Below are positions 1-12,610 of a stretch of 64,000 nt of DNA, one piece after another. The stretch comes from Aurifilum marmelostoma. Its lineage: Eukaryota > Ascomycota > Sordariomycetes > Diaporthales > Cryphonectriaceae. Position numbers and translations under genes: made by a program. The notes beneath the pieces were generated by a model. That model was not told the origin of the DNA and ran no database searches. It saw nothing but the letters and a program-made list of their open reading frames with translations. The DNA is taken from NCBI GenBank assembly GCA_027559495.1, contig JAMXSV010000003.1:1364001-1428000 (forward strand), written 5' to 3'. Every line of letters begins with the position of its first letter. Position 1 is the stretch's first letter.

Positions 1-2053
1 CCCTTTTCTTTTCCTGAGACCCTTAGTAAGGTCAGGATAGACTGGTCTCATGGTGTTTATTATAAGAAGCCACCATACTAGCAGACAGTCACTTGCCCTC
101 TCCCTCCTTGAATTCTGCCCCCCAACGCTGTCTTTCCCTTTCCTAGGGCAACATTGGATCTGGGTTGTCTCTAGTCTTGCCTCTCCGTAAAACTATAGCG
201 GGTGGACGGGGTCCCTGCACGGTGCTGTCATGTCTCCACCCGAGGGTCTCTTTTTTATCCTATCTTTCCTGCCCTGCCAAGGATATAGCCAGCAAACCTC
301 ACGATGCCTTATCTGTGTCTTTTTTCTTTCTTTTGTCAATCAGGGAATGCCCGATGACGATGACGGCGCCCGCCCCGTTTCGCTGGCGCTCTACGGTGCA
401 TGTACAGTACATCGTCGTCAGGTTCATGACTGGTGTATGATATTTCCAGTAATCACAAAAAGAAAAACAACATTCGTTTATTGTGAGTGGGGTTCTTCCA
501 GCCTCCGAGGCCCGTCGATTCAGGCCAGATGACCTTTTTTCGAATCCGGGGTAAGGTTGTATGCACCCCCAGGTCTGACCACGAGGACTCCAGCCAAGTC
601 CGACCTCCAATTCTCCCCCTCCTCAGTAAGGTACAGTTTTTTATCATTATTATTATCATTATTTTTCTTCATTCCCTCTTTTCTACTCCTTATTTTCTTC
701 AACATTCGATGCATTCCTATTCATAAATTTTGCGATCTACCTCTCCTCTCTTTCCTTAATTCTCTCTCTTCCTCATTTTTATTTTTCTTTTTGTCTTCAA
801 CTTCGGTGTTGTTTGCTCCGAAGAGCTGTGGCCATTGCAACATAGGCGCCGACTCCTAGCCCTCCTAGTTATTTAGCTCTAAACCCCCCCATTTCCGATG
901 ACGCAACCCTGCAGTGATTGGCATAAGGCTTCAGAGCTCAGGGTCTCTAGGCAGTTGTTTTTCGGGCCGGCAAGACACTGCGAACCTAATTTATTGCGAT
1001 CAACAGCGCCAGGAATCGAGTGTCCCCCCGTCAGAGACGAAATCAGCCGCGGCTGCGGCGCTTCGTGCAACGACAAGGCCCAGTCGCTCATGAGGATCTT
1101 TTTCTTTTATTTTGTGTTCACGCGCGTACATGATCCTCGCTACAGCTTTCTCTTTTTTTTTTCTGTTCTCGGAAGGGCAAATGGGGGGAAATCAATCGAC
1201 AGGGAAGATCTAATTCCCCTTTGGATGTATTCTCCATGTGCAGGATGTGTCACCTGCCCAGCCTCCAGACCACCACGACAGAGGTTTGGCCCGCAGCTGA
1301 CATGCAGTAAATCTTGTGGAGAGATTGACGGGACCCCTTCGCCCGTCTTCGTCTCGACGCGGGCACACGCCACCCTCCATGATGCTAAGGATTGTTCTGT
1401 CGCGTGAGAGCTTGTACGGTCACTGCACATAGTTTATCACCTGCATCAGCAGCTGAGTACGTCTCAGTGAGATCTGGTGAGGCGGGGTAGAGGCCACTTG
1501 TATTGAACAACCTCTCTTTAGACGCGTTGCATAGACTGGATAGCCCTATGCATTTGGGGTAGCGGTCTTACTGTGGATATGTGTAACGGAGGTGCTCATA
1601 ATTGTCACTGCCTGGGGCGCAGTCCTGCACGTACAGTGAAGTGCACAAGCTTGTGACCACTCGTAAGGCATAGTAAGGACTGCCCAAAGACCCCACCCAC
1701 CCGTCAATGTACTGCGCAGCGTATTGAGCAGGGCCGTCTTCTAATCAATGGCTCTCTATACCCGTGTCCTTGGTGCATCTTGCTTTAATCACAACACTTG
1801 CATTGGAAACCACGGCAGAAGGTATCCGTGCCTCTGGTGGGTTGATGAAATAGCCAAACATTGACGCTAAGGTATCCTCTGCTACAAAACAATAACGATC
1901 ACAGGCTAATGCGTTGGGCGATCTGCCAGAACAATCACAGCTTTCTTGAGGGATAACCCGACCTCCAAACTCCACCCCCAGGAACACCACCTTCGTTGCT
2001 ACCTAGATGATGCCGGCCGAAGAACCGCAGGCCTCATCGTCCAAAGGGATGGC
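1..2053. other. Intergenic, no gene seen
   Basis: Short open frames occur on both strands, but none has a coding look, a plausible splice pattern or a recognisable motif. The stretch is pyrimidine-rich on the plus strand around 600-830 (long T/C runs with CATTATTATTA-type simple sequence). Otherwise nothing supported. A small multi-exon gene cannot be excluded by eye. Confidence 0.5.
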
Positions 2054-2679
2054 CTAGTCGTCGGTCCGCCAGTCCCATTTCTTGTCAGATGGCGGACCTG
2101 TCTGGCGACCAGGCGCACGGTCGAAGCAGGCGGTGTCCTCATACCCGCAGCACACGATGTTATCCGGCGCCGTCTCATACCGCGCCGCCTTTCCGAAGGC
2201 TTTCTCCACGCACCCCGACGGCGAGTAGCCTAGGAGGGGATCCTTGGGCTTGAGGTAAAATGTGGCAAAGATGCCAGACACTCCGACACGCTCGCATTCC
2301 CAGTCATTGACGAATATGCTCCAGCATTCTATTTGATTATCTTGTCAGCCAGGAACGACTTTCATCGCCCGGAGAGGGTCGGGGGGTGGGGGGTCGGGCA
2401 GAGAGACATACCACCACGCACGTTGTCCAGGAGGCCCCTTCCGCATCTGCCACCCCTGAGATCGAATTCCGAGGCGTAGACCTCGGTGGTCGTCCAGAAG
2501 TATGAGTTCTGGGCGTCCGAATAATACCGACAAAACCGATTAAAAGTCGGGTCGATCTCGGGCACTGGTTTTCTGGGCGCGAGATGCGCGCCCGTGGTGT
2601 TGCTGCTTGGTACAGCAGCTGCCATAATGACAGTGGCCAGCAGTGCTGCCACCATCGAGAAAAATCCGAGCAGGTCCAT
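2054..2679 (-). CDS. Small secreted cysteine-rich protein (candidate effector), two exons
   Basis: Exon 1 is complement 2412-2679 and exon 2 is complement 2054-2328. The 83-nt intron starts GTATGT, has a CTGAC branch-like site and ends AATAG. Splicing closes the frame to give 180 residues. The N-terminus (MDLLGFFSMVAALLATVIMA) is a classic signal peptide, probably cut after AAAVP or nearby. The mature part holds about eight cysteines (including a CC pair near VCCGYED), several aromatic residues and a charged tail ending WDWRTDD. No transmembrane segment or GPI signal follows, so the product should be secreted. I do not recognise a family; size, cysteines and isolated position fit the small secreted protein or effector class. 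The signal peptide and the clean splice closure make a real gene likely; the function is unknown. Confidence 0.72.
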
Positions 2680-4522
2680 GATCCAAGGTACGCTTGGGCG
2701 GGTCGGAGGGGGTCAAAGACGACGAGATAAAGACAGATTAAGAATTGAGATTGAAAAAGGAAGTGTCCAAGCACGAGAGGGCGTGGGAAGGTCTGTCGAA
2801 GTATGTGTCCGAAGAGTGAAGGTTCAGAAACCAGATTGCAGCAGCTGGGGGGAGGTAAGACCTCTATATATACTTCTACGGTGCTTGGTCCATTCAATGA
2901 CCGCGTCATGGGCTCAAGACTGATGAGCAGAAAGATCTTTTGCAGCAGGTCATATAACAGCCCATACAAGGCCGACTGGGCATAGGTGCCGACCGGTGCA
3001 AGCTTGTGTGCAGAGCCGGCTGCCCGTGCGTGAGGCGATGCCAAAGTAGAGAGCCGCATCCTAAACTATGCCCATCGTGTCGATCTAACATTGAGGTAGA
3101 ATGGTCTGGTCCATTGTCGCATACTCGTTGTCGCATTCAAAAGGAAAAGCTAAACTCAGGGCGGATGGTTGTGAGGGTGTCAAGTCGGGCACTAAGGACC
3201 ATCTATGCCGTTAGGACCACTTAGCCATGTAGGAAATGGAACTGGTTCATCTTCTCTGGGTCGAGACTGTAGGTGGTGAACACTTGATTGCTTAGCTTCG
3301 CGCATATGAAAGACCAAGGATACGTCTGGTCGGTCCTAGCTCCAGGCAGCTGAGGACGAGATGACAGGTCCGGCGCAAAAAAGGATGGGAAATCAAGAAT
3401 AAAGAAAAATCGTTGATAATGATGACTATGACATGATCAAAAGTAGCCCAGGCCAAGCTGATAATCGCTCTTCCCCATCGTACCTAGAGACCTTTGATCT
3501 TCTCCTACCAACCCACAAAGGAAACAAGCATCGCAATGATACGTCCTTCAAGGCCTCCTTAGTGCCAGTCAACATTAGATCTATCTATCTTAGGAGGATG
3601 CGGGCTCGAACGAGGACCAAATCTTGCAGTCTCATCAGAATATCAATTGGCCTTGACGAGGTCTGTGATGCTTAGACTCGCTCAAGATACTCCGAAGAGT
3701 ATTCTGCCACAAGAGCAGGTCTTCCGGGATATCTGACGTCTTGCATCCTCTAAGGAAGAGTGAATGATGCTCTCCGGGCTGGCTATAGGCCATTGAAAGG
3801 TGCACGCTGCATGTAAACGCTCTTTATGTCATGCGAAGCTGACTAGCGCCTCCTTCGATGCGTATATGATTTGTTCGACGGCGATGGTCGGAAAGGAGGA
3901 CTCAGGGTTGTGTATATTAAATCCTTCAGCCATTTGGGTACGACTGGGAAGCCATGTCTTGACAATGGCTAATCGGAATACAACAAGCTCATGAGTGTAT
4001 GTTGATAATAAGGCACCAGATATGGCGTCTTCTATTAGGAAATGCCGTACACGTGGTCATAGCAGATGCGGACATGTCCGAGTGCTGAGGGTTGGTGGCA
4101 CTCGGCTCTGTCTCTATGGTATCTGTGATGTTCTTGCCAGCTTTCAGCGGCTCCTACACTAGATTTTGCTCCAGGCCGATAGCCACACTGTCGGCTGCCT
4201 AAGATCAGTCAGAGCTACGAAAGGAGCAGGTGGTACAGAACACCACCAATGGGCGTCTTTGCTTTCTATTGTCGTCCCTATCACCATACCGAAGCCATAG
4301 CTGAGGACGTAGGACCGCTCGCCAGCGGTTTTCTTTCTCAATCGCGATAAAATGAGCACTCGCGCGCACATCCCTTTGAATCATCAAGTCGACCCTTGAA
4401 GGCTAGCTATCACTGAGACGTCGACCGCTCAGATGGCGAACCGTCCATATTCCGCGCCTTAGGTACATGCATGCGCCTCACATCAGATAGAAGCCCCCCC
4501 TCCTTGCCCCTACGCAAAGGGG

Positions 4523-4537
4523 AAAAAAAAAAAAAAA
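4523..4537. repeat. Poly(A) run of 15
   Basis: Simple homopolymer in intergenic DNA, preceded by GGGG and followed by GGG. Confidence 0.9.
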
Positions 4538-6357
4538 GGGAAAAAGAAATCAAGGCAAAGTAGGAAATGTAGCCCAGACCCCTCTTCAGTCAGGCCCATG
4601 AGCTGTAAAATGTATCATGGCGGGTGGACGTGACATCGGTAAGTCCTGCTGTGTCACTCACTGCTCAGCCACGGCCCCTCGGGTCTATCGTGTCTTTCTT
4701 CCACCGTGCCTGCAGCTGCACGAGAAACACGACATGACCAAGAATAGGCGTGCGTCAGATGAGACAAGCAGCAAGGAAATAACCTCGTAAGGCTTCTCTT
4801 GTTTCCTCGTGTGACACGCCGGGCATGACGGGCCCACGGAACGAGTGTATGGTTTGACGTTGCAGGAGGAGGAAGATGCCGGCATCCGCAATCCTTGCAT
4901 GCATGGAGACAGATGTAGTATTCAGCGCCCCCACGGCCTGAGGAGGGCGTTGAGCTTAAAGTGATACAGGCACGACTTATTTGGACAGACTGCCCGGCTG
5001 TGTTCGCCTGCCTCGAGGCTCAAACGCATGACCGCTTCTCGACAGCTCTTTGTTGTCGTGCCAAAACACTCCAGACGAAGCCTACGCCTCCCCGTACGAC
5101 AGTAATACTTGCCTGAGCCTCACTTGAAGGCAAGGCTTTTGGGCCTTGAGCACGTGTGCAGGTTCGTACATATGCACACAGTCTTGCGGTATAACCAAGA
5201 CTATTTGACTCTTGCCTCCCACACACAGCTGCTTTTTGTCTGATGCAAGCACCTTCACATCAAAAAAGATCTCGAGTTCCATCAATTGATGAGTAGTCCC
5301 TTCGCCGGAGGGATGTTTTGACCGAAGCATACCACTTAATGTGCTAGTCAAGCCCTCACTGGGAGCATCACTCATGTTTGAGTACTGTATGTGGAAAAGG
5401 CATGATGCCACGGAAGCTCTCATTGGATACAGCGGCCTGTATGAGTTTAGCCCGAGAGGCTCTCCTGGCTCTCCCATCTGCATCGACTCCTGCTAGCCTC
5501 ACCAATTGAGGGCCAAACCTTATCTCCAGTCCGTGGTAACGATCCATGAAGCAACTTCGAGTGCAGGATGAGCAAAGAGCAGGAGCCCCATACTGCGTTT
5601 CGACAGGTTTCCAAAGCTAATGTTGTCAGCATCGTTGTTCATCCTGAAGGTTTGACCTACGCCGCCATGCAGTAATCATGCTCGTGTTTTGTCCAACAGA
5701 CTTGCTCGTCAGAGTTCGAGCGGCTCATACGCTAGCGCATGTGATCGAAGGGCTGCTGATGACTGCGATGCTTAGTGTCAGAGGGCTGAGCCCGCAGCTG
5801 GGAGTCTGCAATGGCAGCTGTGGTTGGGTATAGCTCTGCTCTGACTGTGCTCTGCTTGGTCCTTCTTCTTCTACTTCCTCTTTTTCAATTCCTTTTGAAG
5901 GGATACCTTTACTGTCAACATTGGGTAGTTTCCACGCTTGCAATCGAGGTAGGGGCGGGGCCAATTTCAAGACATCGATCGCGACGTGTTGGCAAGGGGC
6001 GGCCCAGCGAGGTCTCAGCCTGAGATCGACGCGCTGTTAAGAAGCTAACAGAAGAACGTGACGAATGAACCTCTGGAGCACGATCGGCGTGTTGATGATC
6101 AACACCACCACAGGGTAAAAAAAGAACAAAAACCTTGATATGGAGGTTCTCAAGCTTCCAACCATCCACAGTTCTGTGCTTAGTGTATGACTATCACCGC
6201 ACACTTGGGTGCCCAGCTCATGCTGTCAGCCGACAACTCACGCTGTGGCGTGTGGCTGTGTCCCCCTTTGTCGTTTGCCCCTCATAAGATCGCCCATAAT
6301 ATGGCTGCTATGGGGTGCTATGCATAGCATGACTAGGCCCAAGGGTGGCGGTGGTAG

Positions 6358-6358
<1 letters not shown>

Positions 6359-6388
<30 letters not shown>
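6359..6388. repeat. (GCT)10 trinucleotide microsatellite
   Basis: Ten perfect GCT units. On the plus strand they create a spurious poly-leucine frame and on the minus strand poly-alanine or poly-serine frames. No gene surrounds them. Confidence 0.95.
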
Positions 6389-6390
<2 letters not shown>

Positions 6391-8445
6391 TGGTCTCCGT
6401 GTCCTCCAGTGAAGGTGGGCGTGGCGTGGGTGGTCCACTGACACATGCTCGGGGGCAGTGCGGCGCAGCTTTGAGCGAGTGGTATTGTGGCATGAGCCTG
6501 CATGGGCACATACCGTACTACGGTACATTAGTACTAGTAAGCGCTGAAGCATCATTGTCAGAAGGGCATGCCGGAAGGGGAGGAAGGGGGGGGGGGTTGG
6601 TCCAGCTCATCATGCATGAGGATGGCGAGATTCGTTATAGACGAGACGGGCACCGGTCGGCTAATGAGATCGCGCGCTTCCGGTGTGAGGTGAGAGATGG
6701 TGCAAAATCGCCAGACATTGCTCAGGATTGCTCTGCCAGGACAGGATGGCAGATGGGGATTGTTCCAGGTCAGACCGGATTGTCTGCAACCTCGACCTGG
6801 AATTCGTCAGCTGGGATCTCATGTTTAGCGCTCGACTTGTTGTGGCCACGGTACCTGATACAAGGTACCTGAGTAAGTACTACCGGACTAAAAATTCCCT
6901 TGCTCCTGTACTATGTATGGGCAGCGCGGACCAACCAGCCTATGCTTAACCCTCCTCCAGCCCATTCTCCCCCATGCTGCTTGGTCAATGCTGATGATCC
7001 GTGTACTCTCTCTCTCTTTTTTCTGGTCTGTTTTCTCCTTCCTCCACGCTATTACCAGTAATATTTTTAACTTTGGTACCTACAAGTACTATCTACTTAG
7101 TGGCGTCTCCGGGTCGAGTCGTCCCTAGCCTGTGCCCTCGTACTAATTAAATCAATCCCTTGAGCGGTTTTCGATGAATGATATGGTGAAACATCCGGTA
7201 CCATAACACACACACGGCTCTCATCTCGTCGCGTAGCGTCAGGAAAAGAAGAAAAGGCGTCCACTGCAGGCCATCGTTCCGGGCAGCAGCAACACCAATC
7301 TTAAAACAATCCTATGACTTTTCTTCTCTCCGTCGTCCAGCCAAGGAAAAACCACCGCGGATTGGACCTGTCATCTCGGAGGTCCTGGTTCATTTCACAA
7401 AGTCACTCCCGAGGTACCATTTCCGGTCCATCGGCCATCAAGCCAGCCAATCAAGGAGCACCAGCCCACCTGAAGGGTGGGGCCAGCCACCTTTTAGGAC
7501 GCTGGTACCAGCCAACCGCTGTGGGATCACCCCAGGACACCCCCGGTCGCAGGCCTCGCATCAATCGCAGCTTCCTTGGCAATCCTGCCAGAACCTGTGT
7601 CTACTTTCCTGGTGCAGCACGAGTGCAGCCCAAAGTAAACTAGGTACACAGGTACCTTAGGTAGGCGCAGGCGAGGTCGTTCCTTCCCGTGCCGCGCCGC
7701 GCCCACCTCGCCCTGTGCCTTGCCCTCTTATTTTCTTAAAACCGCCTGTCTCTGCCTCACGCGCCCTCGCCCTGTCTCCTGCATGCGATTTGGCGACCCG
7801 CAACAGACAACTCAAATCTCACGATCGACTCGGAAGCCGGCATCAGTCCTTTCGGATTCGACCGATTGCGCCGTCAGAGTCGGAGAAGAAGGACAATAAA
7901 TCAAAGAAAAAAGGACGAGGAAGGAGGAGAAAAACAAATATCAAAGGGCACCGCCCAATTGCTTCCGACACCAGGCAGAGGAAGAGGAGACAATCCGTCC
8001 TGTTGGATGGCCGTAAAGAGGGAAGACACGGTCCACTGATCGATTTCACCCATCAGAGCGAGGAAACAAACAGAGCTCGGACCAGAGCGAGACACCCAGA
8101 AGGGAGAAGACCTCGACCCACCACGTCTTGCCGGATTCTACACCGTCGGTTCCTGACCGTCTCGTCGGATTCTGCAGAGGTCGTCTCTCCTGGGACTTGG
8201 GTGCTTGTCAATCAGCTCGACTGGTTCCTGACCCGATCCGACCTGATCTGCCCTGGCCTCACTCCCATTCGACGGTCTATTGCGGTAGAACCGACTCGAC
8301 CGCTTCGACGTGTCGTTCGGAGAGATTCCAGCTGCTGGTCTTTGCTCGCGGCCTAATTGGATTTTTCTTTGATCTGAACCCTCTCGTGGATTTTATCTAT
8401 TCAAAGGGCAACTTCTCTGGGCAGACCACATTTGCTGCACACAAG

Positions 8446-9742
8446 ATGGGGTCGACACAATTCGGGAATTTCGGCGTAAGCAAGCTCTGCAACCACCAAC
8501 GTCCCTACCTTGATGCACCAATTGGCATGGCATCATACTAATACCAGCAACTCTTCTAGAACTTCTGCCGAGATTCGACCCTGCCGGTCTGCAACCTCCT
8601 CTCGACGGCACACAACCAGAGCGGGCCATGGGACACGGCCGATAGCTGCCACTTGGTGGGCATCCCACTGAGCGGTGGGCGACATCTAGGCAACCTGGGT
8701 ACGTTCTTCAAGGGACGGGACTGCATCGTCACCGCTCGCTAGTAGTCTTCCCCGGCTGATCAACGTGGATAGGATCGATATTACTTTGTGGCTTTGCTAT
8801 TCTCACGAGCATATACCTGATCTTGCGGTCTGAAAGAAAACGGGCTGCTGTCGGGAGAAGGTACGAACCCTTGCCCCCTTTTGTCTTTTTCACAGCGACC
8901 ACATTCCGCCTTAGCACATGCTACATATCGTCTCCATGGAGGGGGTTTTCTCTAGGCTATGGAGGTTTTGATGTGGAATCAAACAAGTCAATTGTGGGAT
9001 TAATTATCTTTGCGGCATCATCCGCTGCCCGACCTCCTAGCCATCCGTCGTTTTCGTCACAAGCACCTATTATATTAGTCCAGCCTTGCTAACACGTAAC
9101 AGGGAAATGCAATTGTTCCTTGCCTGTTACCTCATCCTGTCGATATGCGAAATCTTCACCGTTGGAGAATTCCCTCTGGAATCCCGTGTTCGAATTGCTT
9201 TCAGCGGAATACACATCGGCTTCGTCATCGCCACGACTTGGATACTTATGCTCAACGCCGTCGTCGGATACCAGGTTTTGGACGACGGAACCCCACTCTC
9301 TCTGGGCCTGCTGCTTATCTCGGCCGCCGTCCTTCTCATTGGTACCGGATACATCGCTCTCGACACGGGTTTCGGCTGGACAGACCATTGGAAGGGGAGC
9401 TACGACGCGCCCTACCGGAACATTGCCCTCTATGTGCTGTACCAGCTCATCCCGCTCATCTTCCTGGTCGCCTTCTACGTGCTCGAGACAATTCTTGTTC
9501 TGAGAGTTCTCGGCGAGACGAGACCTATGATCTACCTGACAGTGGCCGCCGTCCTCTTCGCTCTTGGGCAGATCTTCAACTACGCCATCAGCTCCCACAT
9601 CTGCAGCGGCACCAGCGGCAAGATCGACGGTGCTCTGTTCGAGACACTGTTCACACTCCTGTCCGTTGTGATGGTCTGGATCTTCTGGTCCTCCATCACA
9701 GAGGATGACTGGCCTATGACGGTCGGCAACACGTACCCATAA
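8446..9742 (+). CDS. chs7: Chitin synthase export chaperone Chs7
   Basis: Exons 8446-8475, 8560-8698, 8773-8860 and 9103-9742 close in frame to 298 residues, the usual size of fungal Chs7. The start MGSTQFGNFG followed by NFCRDSTLPVC is the hallmark N-terminus of the family, and the junctions reproduce the family motifs GNLGS and AVGRREMQLFL. About seven hydrophobic helices follow, with the conserved LNAVVGYQVLDDGTP, TGYIALDTGF, VLGETRP and WSSITEDDWPM segments. Chs7 is an ER membrane protein that lets class III/IV-type chitin synthases fold and leave the ER, so it supports cell-wall chitin deposition. The first exon codes only ten residues, and intron 3 (8861-9102) is the longest at 242 nt. 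The gene faces the four-helix gene at 10,281 tail to tail. I am confident in family and structure; the first ATG is supported by the conserved start. Confidence 0.95.
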
Positions 9743-10280
9743 TCTGTCAGTCCCTGAGAACCAGGTCTGACGCTCCCGTCTTTTTTTCTCTCCTATATTA
9801 AGCGTTATAATGATACCAGCCTCCGAAGGGCAGGCGGGGGGAAGGGCGTATGGGCAGTTGGCCGGATAATCTATACCCAGTCGATCGATGATAATGTGGA
9901 TACGATAGAATATCAATCAATACCCATCTTAACATTATCTAATTCTTGCTGTCCACAGGTGTTTATTTGCACGCTTTTGTTTGCCCGGCAAATTACCATA
10001 GGGAGGCAACGATGTCCGAGGAAGCCCAACCTTGGCATTGGGTCACGGCTAACCACAGCAGCCATGGTGACGGATATCATAAGAGAATGTTGATCATAAA
10101 CCTATACAATTACGATGTTTTCAGTAGGCAACCCTTCAATCAAAAGCTAGCTTCGAAGGAACTCTCATCATGAATCACGAAACAGAATGACAATTTCTCC
10201 ACCCGCAACAGTCGCCGTGACGAGATGGCCTCCCCCTCCTCCGGCCAGCAGATTATCATGAGGTTCAGCAGAGCAACTGA
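9743..10280. other. Convergent intergenic region
   Basis: Shared 3' side of chs7 (plus) and the membrane-protein gene (minus). AT-richer than the genes, with likely 3' untranslated regions. No further gene seen. Confidence 0.6.
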
Positions 10281-10932
10281 TCAAGCGACATGATCTGTTG
10301 GCTTGCAGCAGATGAACCCATACCCCGCGAGCAGCGCCCAGAGAAGGAACCAGACAATGTTGGCCACCACATAGCCGGTAAAAGTCCAGAAGCCAGCAAG
10401 CACAAGAATATGTGAAATGGCACACAGGGCGACAAAGACGTCGAGGTGTTTCCGGCCCTGTCAAGATGAATCTCAGAGTCAACCCTCCCGGCGAAGGGAG
10501 AGAAGTGGAAGAGTGTCAGCTTTGTGTGCTGGTCTTTTCAATGCTAAGAAGGAAAGGAAGGGGGGGGAGGGCATCATGACTACTTACGACCCGAAGGCAG
10601 AAGACATCCCGAACCCCCTCGGCGCGGTCGATCATGGTAAGGCACCAGACGGTGAAGACGAGGTTGAGCACGAGCAGGACGACACCGACGGCCACGCTGA
10701 TGGTCTGGGGACCGAGAGTGCGCAGGGAGACCATGAGGACGGACATGAGGACGCGAACGACGAGGATGGTCCACATGCCTAGGCGGCGGAGGAGGAGGAG
10801 AGCGAAGCGGTTGGTGCCGGTGCCGGTGCCGGGGGTGCTGCGGAGGTGGACCCAGGAGGACAGCACGGCTGAGGTGCCGGGCCAGGCGCGGGATTTCCAG
10901 GAGCCTTGGTGGCCCGTCTGTGTTTCCTCCAT
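10281..10932 (-). CDS. Small four-helix membrane protein (MARVEL-like topology)
   Basis: Exon 1 is complement 10588-10932 and exon 2 is complement 10281-10457, with a 130-nt intron (GTAAGT donor, CTTGACAG acceptor). The frame closes to 173 residues. The chosen ATG sits in a strong context (GCCATGG); the frame stays open upstream but has no other ATG. The protein has a polar N-terminus of about 50 residues and four strongly hydrophobic helices, roughly at residues 55-75, 79-104, 120-140 and 144-166. A short polar loop between helices 2 and 3 carries the intron. Both ends should face the cytosol. This topology fits fungal MARVEL-type or other tetraspan proteins, but I see no diagnostic motif. 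Function unknown; probably a membrane-trafficking or plasma-membrane organising protein if the MARVEL reading is right. Confidence 0.65.
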
Positions 10933-12610
10933 GGCTTTCGTCTCGGTGGTGTTCTTGTTGCTTTGAGAGGAGGGGTTTAAGGTCGACCTAGGTGGTGGCT
11001 GCACCACACTGAAGGTGGTGCTGTTGGACTCGGCTGGCTGATTCAAAAAGGGGAACTATCCATCATCTTAGAACGATTGACTGTCGTATTGGTCCAGGTT
11101 GAGAAAAGAAGGTGTAGGCTGTGTTGCTCTCATCGGCTGCAGAGTTGGGCCGTCATTATCTGTTCTACATAGAGACCGTCCAAGGACAAGAGATCTGTCA
11201 GCCGTTACTGCCGACGGGCGGTTCGTAGGAGGGGTGCTTCTTTCCAGTCATCGTTCGCCTAAGTGCCCCTCGCTGGTGCTCTTGCTGGAGCAGGATCCTC
11301 TTATATCGACTCGTGCGCAGGGTAGGCATGAACGGGATGGGGGGCTTCGTGGGATGTGAGGTAGGTCGTACTGAAGGCCAGGCTTGTTACTCCCGATACA
11401 AAGCAAACATGGACACAGGTGCAGAGGAGGCGGACTCATGAGTCCAATAAGCGGCAGTCGGGGAGACACAGATACCGGTGTCGAAACGTCTGTGGGGGGC
11501 TGTTGCAGTGATCAATACCCGAGACGAGACTCTATGCGGTGGTTCAGAAGTCAAGTAGGAGGAGAAAAGATGAAAGACTCGCGGGGCATCTTTGCAGAGG
11601 TTATCATTTGACACCATTGGCATTATAACCGACCTCCATAACTGAAGTCCCTTATATGGATACGATCCAGTACAAGAACAAACTTCTACTCTATGCGTCA
11701 AGTCTGGGTCGATCGCCAGAGTTCACACCAAGCAGTTCTGAATTCTTCAGCGCTCGGTTTGAAGGCTGTGAGTGAAGAACAAACATTGCTGGGGGGCAGT
11801 AGTTGCCTTGAACGAGTACACTTGCTGTCCCATTTTTCTTCTGCTCTTTTCTGGACTTCATTACAAGTACAGTGTCACAGAAATGTGACCTCATTGTGTC
11901 CATGCCGGCGCTCGCTGTACGACTGTGTTCTATTTCCGGTTCTCGTGCTGTCTCTGCTTGATCTCAAGTTGACTGATTCAGCCCAAAGCGGAGGGAGGAA
12001 ATAAGGAGGAACCCAAATCCTCCGAGATTCATGAGCTGGGGACTCATCCTGGGAGGCCATCAGGGCAACATGCGACAGCAGACGGCGTACACTTGAAACA
12101 GCCCAGGGTGTGTGAAGCTCTCGTCGACCTGTGAAGTCGGACGCCGACGACAAGAACGAGGGTTGAGATATTGCTAAGCAAGAGCGAGGCGCGACGCCAC
12201 TTTGTCACTATGATCCGTGGATGAGATCACTTAATGTCCAAGGTCTACAACGTAGCGGCTCGTCTGTAGCTCACAATCCACCAAAACTTACTTGCTCGGC
12301 CTTTCGCGCTCAACCGCGCTCCAGCGGGTTCATCCGCCTCCGAGCCCTTGCATTAGTGGTCTAAGCAGTGATCCTTCTTACAGAGGTTCGCACAGGGAGT
12401 ATAACGACGTCAAGTATTTACTTCTTTATGATAGTATCATACAATGAATAGAATCGTAATATAGCAAGGAATGCTGCTGTATAAGAAGTCAAGGAGCTTC
12501 CTCAAAGTTTGTCATTTCGAGATGCCAGACTCACAAAGACGACAACGGCTCGATATAATAACAAACACAACAATTTCTCCCAGTCAATTAGCCGATCCAG
12601 CGAAGAGATC
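10933..12610. other. Intergenic region
   Basis: Divergent promoter space for the membrane protein (minus) and the reductase (plus). No open frame with coding character or recognisable motif. About 200 nt upstream of the reductase is AT-rich. Confidence 0.5.

Larger units (their letters stand above)
2680..8445. other. Long intergenic spacer and Chs7 leader
   Basis: No convincing gene in about 5.8 kb. It contains a 15-base poly(A) run at 4523-4537, a trinucleotide microsatellite at 6359-6388, and CT-rich or GGTACC-like short motifs. The last several hundred bases before 8446 are GC-richer and probably hold the promoter and 5' leader of the chs7 gene. Open frames there (for example 7715-8356) lack homology and read as leader sequence. 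The minus-strand frame 5082-5483 (133 codons) looks noncoding to me but cannot be excluded. Confidence 0.45.

Noticed and set aside
536..549. TTCGAATCC string resembling a tRNA T-loop
   Set aside because: No acceptor, D or anticodon stems can be built around it.
6345..6872. 175-codon plus frame with a poly-leucine start that resembles a signal peptide
   Set aside because: The leucines come from the (GCT)10 microsatellite and the rest has no coding character.
7715..8356. 213-codon frame upstream of chs7
   Set aside because: Arg/Ser/Pro-rich, no homology, and ends just before the chs7 start. Best read as leader sequence.
9089..9916. 275-codon antisense frame over chs7 exon 4
   Set aside because: It mirrors a GC-rich conserved exon, has low-complexity acidic composition and no domain. 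A codon-bias shadow.
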